Below, piece by piece: positions 57,642 through 64,000 of a DNA stretch of 64,000 bases (the stretch's first letter is position 1; every line of letters starts with the position of its first letter). The position numbers and the translations under genes were made by a program. Under the pieces are notes generated by a model that was not told the origin of the DNA, did no database searches, and saw only the letters and a list, made by a program, of their open reading frames with translations. Where the stretch lies: positions 45,731,599 through 45,795,598 of the forward strand of contig OX457039.1 in the NCBI GenBank assembly GCA_949752735.1, written 5' to 3'. This DNA comes from Lumbricus terrestris. Its lineage: Eukaryota > Annelida > Clitellata > Crassiclitellata > Lumbricidae.

Positions 57642-58194
57642 GTAAAGTATTTGTGACAAGACACCATGGACTTCAGTTGATGTTGGTGGCAACTGCATAT
57701 CTCCACAGGCAAAAGAGCCCAGCGTTCGCCAACCGAACTGACTCGAGACTTGGAACATATCGCTCAGGGATTGTGTTTAAAGGGCAGTGCCAGTGTCACG
57801 TGCAAAAATTTATACTGTTTTATTCTGGAGCTGCTATAGACGATCTGCTACAGCAAGCTATAATTTTACAATGGCACATTTAACGCTTATGCTCCGATGT
57901 GATCTATATTATATTGGATACACAACTCAAGCATCACAGATGGACCGGATCTGGTGCAACCGAAACTTTGGACGACCGGCAAAGAGAGAATTGCAATAGT
58001 CGAGGCACGTCAGGATGAATGAGTCAGCGAGGTTCTCTACAGTTCTGAATGACAGATCTGATGGTGCCATATTTCATCTTCTTCATTTGATAAATTATAC
58101 GAAGTCAACTCAGACCGATGCAGCTTGCTTGGTTGCATATAAATCATTGCAAGATAGATCGAACGCGGTCGACATGTATGCATAATGCACAAGT
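57642..58194. other. No gene recognised
   Basis: About 57940-58060 has a faint resemblance to LINE 3' sequence, not enough to annotate. Confidence 0.3.
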
Positions 58195-58452
58195 GTGTAT
58201 GTAACTATGTATGTATGTACGCATGAGGGTATGTAGCCTATGTGTGTATGTGAATATGTATATGCATACATGTATATATGAATGTATGTATGACATTGTA
58301 TGTATGTATGTATGTATGTATGTATTTAATTATGTATGTATGTATGTATGTATGTATGTATGTATGTATGTATGTATGTATGTATGTATGTATGTATGTA
58401 TGTATGTATGTATGTATGTATGTATGTATGAATGCATGTATGTATGCATGTA
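58195..58452. repeat. (TATG)n microsatellite, second array
   Basis: Imperfect to 58325, pure TATG at 58332-58430. Confidence 0.97.
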
Positions 58453-58454
58453 GG

Positions 58455-59088
58455 GAAGAAGTTATAAGAAAAGGGCAAATTTAGCCAAGAGAAGAAGTTA
58501 GCCATGAGTAGGTGTTTAGCCAAGAGAAAAGTTAGCCAAGAAAAACAGTTGATCACGAGAAGAAATTTGCCAAGAGAAAAAAGTTAGCGAAGAGAAAAGT
58601 TAGCGAAGGAAATATGTTAGCCAAGAGAAAAAGTTAGTCAAGAGAAAAATTTTGCCAAGACAAAAAGTTAGCCAAGAAAAAAAGTTAGCAAAGAGAAAAC
58701 ATAGTTAGGCAAGAGAAAAGTTGACCAAGAAAATAAGGTGGCCAAAAGAAAAGTTAGCCATGCAAGAGAAGTTATAACCAAGAGAAAAAAATCAGCCAAG
58801 AGAAGAAGTTAGCCAAGAGAAAAAGTTAGCCAAGAGAAGAAGTTGACCACGAGACAGAGTTAATCAAGAGAAAAGTTAGCCAAGACAAAAAGTTAGCCAA
58901 GAGAAAAAGTGAGCCAAGAGATAAAGTTAAGCAAGAGAAAAGTTAACCAAGAAAATAAGTAGCCAAGAGAAAAGTTAGCCAAGAGAAAAAATTAGCCAAG
59001 AGAAGAAGTCAGCCAAGAGAAATGGTTAGTCAAGTGAAAACATTGGCCAAGAAAAGACGTTAGCCAAGAGAAAAGTTAGTCTATTTGG
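58455..59088. repeat. 17-bp-type minisatellite, about 630 bp
   Basis: Imperfect tandem units of about 17-18 bp around GTTAGCCAAGAGAAAA, with variants (GTTGACCAAG, GTTAGTCAAG, GAGAAGAAG). More than 30 units by eye. Purine-rich on the plus strand; no sustained open frame. Confidence 0.95.
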
Positions 59089-59900
59089 CTCAGCCTCAGC
59101 TCTAGTAGTATGAGGAAGGTTGCTGCAGGTCACAGGTCTGTCAAAAACAAATATTTGCTTTTGGGCTGAGTTGTAGAGGAATTTGAGGAATAAGCCTCAA
59201 GGGAAATGGAGAAAACCCTGATCGACAGAATGAAGGGATATAAATATTATAAAAGGCCAGGAAGAGAGGAGTCAGGGATTCAATGCTGCAAGCCATGGTA
59301 ATATGGGGTCATTTGATTGTATGTGAGACTGTGAGTACTGAGTATGTATTATGAATGGATGCATTATGCACATACTTATAATATCTATGCATGACCGAGA
59401 CTTTTCCTCTCCCCCATATGATGATACATGAAGACTTTTATTCCTTCGGGAACATCACCACAGAATAACTTATAGGCCTACCGCAAGAGATGCCAAACAA
59501 ATTCCAAGGCTGTTTTTAAGGAATTTTTAGAATTGCACATCCTCTTCTCTCCTTTCTCGGCCTCCATGGTAAATTACTTCCAGTCGGGTGAAAATGACCT
59601 TTTTGTTAGTTTTAATTGCACAAAACGTGTGACAGAAGTGCTTCTACAGCTGCACAAATCCATTTAGAACTGCACATTTTGTGTACAACTGCACGTTAAA
59701 AAACGCCCTGACAAATTCTCAAGTAGGAAATCTACAATGAGAAAAAGAAACAGCTAGGGATGCATATAATATGTATTTTGTTTTGCATACGTGCATTTAT
59801 AGATGAATGAATGCAAGTGTTTAAGAATATAAATTATATGTATACACGACGTTACACGTGTATACATGCATGAATGCGTTGGTGAATGCATGCATGCATG
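59089..59900. other. No gene recognised
   Basis: Small inner repeat around GAACTGCACA/GCTGCACA (59605-59700). TAGGCCTA at 59473. Confidence 0.4.
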
Positions 59901-59902
59901 TA

Positions 59903-61063
59903 CAGGGTGGCCAAAAAAGCCCCACTGCGGTTTTTTTTCAATATCTCGACCAAAAGTAAGAATTTCGAAATGAAATTTTGCAGGCTTATAAAAATTCATA
60001 TTTACACATCATGGCCAGATTTCATCAAAATATTTCAGGCAGAACAAAAGTAATATCACTTTTAGTGAGGCCACCCACCGTTTTTTGACGATTCAAAAAC
60101 GTAACGCAACAAAAGTAATCAAAAACCATTTTGGTAAGTCACATCTCAAATAACCGTTGGGAAATAAACTTCATAGTGATTCACAACTTGTGTTCAATGT
60201 TCTCACGACCAGTGCCAAAACTTCTTTTGAGTCTCTTTGCAAAGTTCTTGATGGCTCTGTTGATGCGTTCCAAAGGCAAATCGTCCCATATCAACACCAA
60301 TGCGCTCATCAATTCTCTTACCGCTCTTGGTTTTGGTTGCAGATTGTGATATTTCTCCACCATAGCTCTCCACAATTGATTATCAATCCATCGGGTTCAA
60401 ATCCGGAGATTTGGGACCATTGGCATTCTCAATGAAACCAGAACAATCAACATTGAGCCGATCTCCTTTCATTTTACGGCAAATCTCTTAACTCTCAGCT
60501 TAACTCTTAATTTTTGCGCTCTCACTGTTTATCAGAGTAAACATAGCTCATAGCCTTGTATCTACAGGATCTTGCTCAAGATGTGTCTGAATACACATTT
60601 TGTCTGTCATTGACACTGTGGTCATTTCCATTTTTTTTAGAAATTTGAATTCCATTGCTTTAATAGCAAACTATTGATCTGACAGATTCCTTATTCGCCA
60701 ACGTGATTGTCATCTTGCTAAGTGACTTCACAGTGACGTGCGGCTACGCTGTTACCCTGTTTCTTTTAAAATAGTAGTAATAATGATCATCTGGCAATAT
60801 CAGGGCTATTTGATAACAATTATTTGAGATGAGACTTAATAAAATCGTGTTTTTGCTACTTTTTGTTGTGTTACGTTTTTTAATCGTCAAAAAACGGTGA
60901 TAAAAGTGATATAACTTTTGTTCCGTTTCAAATATTTTTATGAAATCTGGCCATGGTGTGTAAATATAAATTATCTACAAGCCTGAAAAATTTCATTTGG
61001 AAATTCCTACTTTTGGTCAAGATATTGGCAAAGAACCGTAAGGTTTTGTTTTGGCCCAACCTG
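59903..61063. mobile_element. Tc1/mariner-like DNA element with long TIRs, copy B
   Basis: Left end CAGGGTGGCC (59903), right end CCAACCTG (61063), with TA on both sides. About 250-bp inverted repeats (59903-60155 and about 60825-61063) match those of copy A, including the GACGATTCAAAAACG and TCGTCAAAAAACGGTG blocks. It keeps the part that copy A lost, with a decayed transposase on the minus strand, but is internally deleted. Confidence 0.85.
60181..60408 (-). pseudogene. Mariner-like transposase C-terminal fragment
   Basis: On the minus strand SPDLNPMD (60408-60385) is the conserved box that carries the last catalytic acid of IS630/Tc1/mariner transposases, here Asp. A frameshift and stop follow at once. 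The next frame gives NQLWRAMVEKYHNLQ and [20 protein letters not shown], ending EHKL, the family's usual C-terminus. About 64 codons are open (60375-60181). The N-terminal DNA-binding region and the first two catalytic Asp regions are missing or unrecognisable. Confidence 0.8.
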
Positions 61064-61138
61064 TATATGTATGCAATGCATCAAGCATGCATGTGTGCAT
61101 AACATGTTTTCATGCATATACATGTATGCATACATGCA

Positions 61139-61365
61139 TTGTGGTGCGCGGTGGTATAGTGGGTATGTTCGTTGCCTTGCAGCCGGAGGGTTGCAGGTTC
61201 GAATCCACCTCAAGTCGCCGAGTAGGGACCTTGGGCAAGTCCTTCACTGGCAATTGCTCAGCGCTTCGGCGTGAAACTCCGATGCAGTGTACGCGCTGTA
61301 GTCGAGAGCGCCTCTGAGTAGCGAGCTTGAAGGGGCGCTCTATGATAGAACGGTTTAGAACCCAT
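61139..61365 (+). mobile_element. tRNA-derived SINE, copy 2
   Basis: A box TGGTATAGTGGGTA (61152-61165) and perfect B box GGTTCGAATCC (61196-61206), then the same body as copy 1 at 3513-3728 (CAATTGCTCAGCGCTTCGG, GAAACTCCGATGCAGTGT, CGCGCTGTAGTCG, GAGCGCCTCTGAGTAG). It directly follows mariner-like copy B. Confidence 0.85.
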
Positions 61366-62170
61366 ACAAACATATGCGCGTGGCCATGTATTAAGCATAT
61401 GTGGTTATTGACCCAAGCTCTGAGTGCGTTGTTTTATCAATACATCCTCAGGCACGTATATGCTAATCTAGGTTGTCTGTGTGCTTGCGTGGAATAACTG
61501 CAATTCAATAATGCTTCATTGTGATATATATGTAAATATTATACATGTATCATTGTATATATATATATATGCAACGGTTGGTATCGATTTCCACGGCAAT
61601 GAACACCTGCACAATAAAAGGTGCATGCCCCTTCCAGGCCCCCCCCTTCAACCCCCTCAACCCTCATTGTGAGGGAAGACGTCTTTCCGAATTTCACGAA
61701 CGATCAGTTTTCTCACTGCCTCGCAAAATCAATCATTGTCTGCGCATGCGTACACACTACACAGCGCAACTCTACAAGACACTTTAATCACCAGCTTTCG
61801 TTTTCTTATTATAATACGAAACGAAACGTTCAGTAAACAGTTTCCGAAGTCGTTGACCTAAGTATCATACACATCTAGATCGCATCTAGGAAAAAGCGTC
61901 GCTATAGATCTATAGACTATACTATTCGTTAGCGACAGTGCTAACTTTGGGTCGGGAGCGCTACTGAATCTGTGAGCGGCGCTATACAAGTGTTCAATTA
62001 CAATTACAATTACAATATACACGAAAATAATTACGTCAGGTAAGCTTCCAGGGCGTTCCAGCGATAGATTCTACTTTAAAGTTTGCATGTGACTTAGCCT
62101 TCCTGATATGTCACTGACGCAACCAATACAAAGCGTGCACCTCTCCGTATAGCGTAGGCCAATATGAAGG
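61366..62170. other. No gene; possible SINE tail
   Basis: GTCGGGAGCGCTACTGAATC at 61951 with GCGGCGCTATACAAG and a four-copy ATTACA tail (to about 62016) resembles the 3' end of the SINE family above. TA run at 61556-61570. Confidence 0.4.
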
Positions 62171-62211
62171 CATATATATATACATTACATATATATATAT
62201 ATATATATATG
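62171..62211. repeat. (TA)n microsatellite
   Basis: TA with a CATTACA interruption. Confidence 0.9.
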
Positions 62212-64000
62212 ACCATAACCACAGTTTTTAATTGCTCAAAGTGACAGTTGACAAAACATCTTTATTACATAATAACGGATATAGAAACTAACAAAAAGCA
62301 AAAGGAGAGAAGTTAGAGAACCCTTAAGGAAGTTAATGGACTACTGCTCCACTGTCCCAGTCTGTCAGGGTTCCCAAATGCAAGTTCAAATAAACAGCAC
62401 CAGGTTATGCAAATTACAGAGTATTAAAGATTAATTTTATCTTTTATTTTATAGTCTAACTTATACTGCCAAACGTCGAATGCTCTTCGTGACCTCGATA
62501 CTGCGCATGCGCGATATCCTCCATGGACATGTGCATACACACGCGCGTGCATGGACGCACACACTCAGCAACAAACATGCACACACAGGTCGTCTGCAAT
62601 CTGCATATAACTATACGACGCTATAATTATAGCCAGCGGCAGCCCACGCTCTCATCTCTCATCCATTGTCTTGATAGTAATATTTTATGCATGTACATAT
62701 AAATCCCTTGTTTTGTTATGTCTGCTGATTATATGTAGGTCAGAAACGCAATAATTGAACGAAGCAGCGCTGGGTTTTATCTAGCGCTGATGTCCATGAT
62801 TAATCGCTGACCATGGAAGAAAGGACCAGGTAGGCTACGACCTTTGTATATAGAACAAACGACAACTGATATCACACGTTTAGAACATTCTGCAATGCAC
62901 AGAATGATCCGTATAAGAGTAGAAAAAGAGGGCAGCGTCACCAGCAGCAACCATCACCAAATCCATCATCGCTGTCAGCTTCGCAACCTATTTGAATAAT
63001 TAATTAGGCCTATAATATAATTTTTTAAATTATTTAATTGGAATTTGCAAGGTGAAGTGACAGTTGAAAAGAACTATCATGCATGATAGAACCCATAACG
63101 TATACCACTCACCATAAAGAAATGACGTCTCATTTGAGTCATCATCATCTATTTCTAATGCAATAGGCCTATAAATATTTATATATGCCTGTCAGAGCTA
63201 AGCACTTGAGGAATGACGAACAAAAGAAAAGACTATAATTAATTATAGTAATAGTAATCGTAATCGTGATCTCCTAATTTCCAAAGCACCACTCGAAAAC
63301 CACGCTCATATTATACTTATGCACGTGACTATGTAGACACGTAGGCTATATTATCTGCAGTTTCATGTCCGTGTGCCATGACCTATGGTTCGGGCACGTA
63401 TCTCACAGTCTGGGAGCGTGTATACTCTATAGGTATATGTGAAAGTTTACCCAGCAGCCATATACGGATATTGCGTGTCTTTTGATGCTAGGATCATTAA
63501 AGTCCTATTCAGTCTTTTGGTCGCTGGTGGTTTGGGCGACTCGCTGACCCCCGAACGACCTCTGGGTTCCATTTCATCTGTGTGAGTTGTCTAAGTAGCA
63601 GAAAGAAAGTCGCCTGCAGCAGAAGCATCATCAGCAGCAGCAGCAGCAGCATCAGCAACATTGTCTTTGATGAGCTGCAAGGGACAGAAATATCATCCTC
63701 CGTCTTTGCTCTGCTGCAGTTCAGTGCGTATTTTGTGACTGAGGTCGTTAACTCTGCCGCAATAATATTATCAGTTGTTGTGGTCCTGGTTCGTCACACG
63801 GAATGACCTTTGGCCTGTTGTCATTATAAGGCAGTTTGGAAATAGTCATAGATGATGATGCTGGGTCATGGTGATTATTTTCAGGTAGACTTAGATATTC
63901 GATGATTATTCAACGCAGAGTTCTTAAACTGACCCGGATTCCGGTCTCTGGTCACCATTTAGGAGTATGTAATGATAATTATAGTCAAAACAGTTTAACA
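62212..64000. other. No gene recognised
   Basis: Two TAGGCCTA octamers (63005, 63164) and a CAGCAG run at 63633-63656. The 74-codon frame at 63582-63806 is Ser-rich from the CAG run, and its hydrophobic end is not enough to call a gene. Confidence 0.4.

Noticed and set aside
57151..57883. Met-Tyr-Val-Cys-repeat frames of 164 and 212 codons
   Set aside because: Produced by the TATG microsatellite in every frame.
57940..58060. LINE 3' fragment
   Set aside because: Resemblance to GCAATAGTCGAGG-type retroelement sequence is from memory only and too short to annotate.
58455..59088. Possible CRISPR-like array
   Set aside because: Units are directly adjacent without unique spacers, and the DNA is eukaryotic; it is a minisatellite.

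Overview
This window reads as animal nuclear DNA, most likely from a marine invertebrate. The evidence is one intronless class-A GPCR gene of the serotonin 5-HT1 type, TTAGGG-like (metazoan telomere type) degenerate repeats, tRNA-derived SINEs, LINE, Ty3/gypsy and several DNA-transposon families, and an extreme density of microsatellites. The palindromic octamer TAGGCCTA occurs at least 28 times, where about one would be expected. I associate that octamer and the general texture with deuterostomes such as echinoderms, but this is an impression and not a determination.

Layout. 1-9 kb: one end of a hAT transposon, a dispersed repeat seen twice (222-500 and 6878-7330), a minus-strand tRNA-SINE, and a long-TIR mariner-like element (3840-6214) interrupted by a 5'-truncated LINE. 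9-14 kb: a telomere-like MITE, then repeat-rich DNA with no recognisable gene. 14.3-15.9 kb: the only convincing host gene, a 5-HT1A-like receptor on the minus strand. 16-23 kb: flanking DNA full of CTGT, CA/GT and CAG repeats, plus three striking inverted repeats. 23.4-32.8 kb: a degenerate DNA transposon with 16-bp TIRs (element 1) that has received a complete Ty3/gypsy-like LTR element. 34.5-37.65 kb: a second, related DNA transposon (element 2) in the opposite orientation. 38-64 kb: at least five short non-autonomous DNA elements, many long simple repeats and minisatellites, a second mariner-like copy and a second SINE.

How things relate. The two TTAGGG-ended transposons encode broken copies of the same transposase. 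Short motifs (CFDTTASNTG, an ACRYH C(2)H motif, ARW, NDRAERG) suggest a DDE/D nuclease with an inserted domain. I recognise the family only as a widespread 'uncharacterised protein' of invertebrates. The LTR element looks very young: its LTRs read as identical except for one 43-bp repeat unit, with a 4-bp CTAT target duplication. Yet it lacks reverse transcriptase and RNase H, so it must have been mobilised in trans. Its single ORF is a codon-usage mosaic. Nesting gives relative ages: mariner-like copy A is older than the LINE inside it, and element 1 is older than the LTR element. Nothing here forms an operon or pathway; the receptor gene is an island in repeats.

Limits: repeat ends, similarities and LTR identity were judged by eye; no alignment or database search was run.
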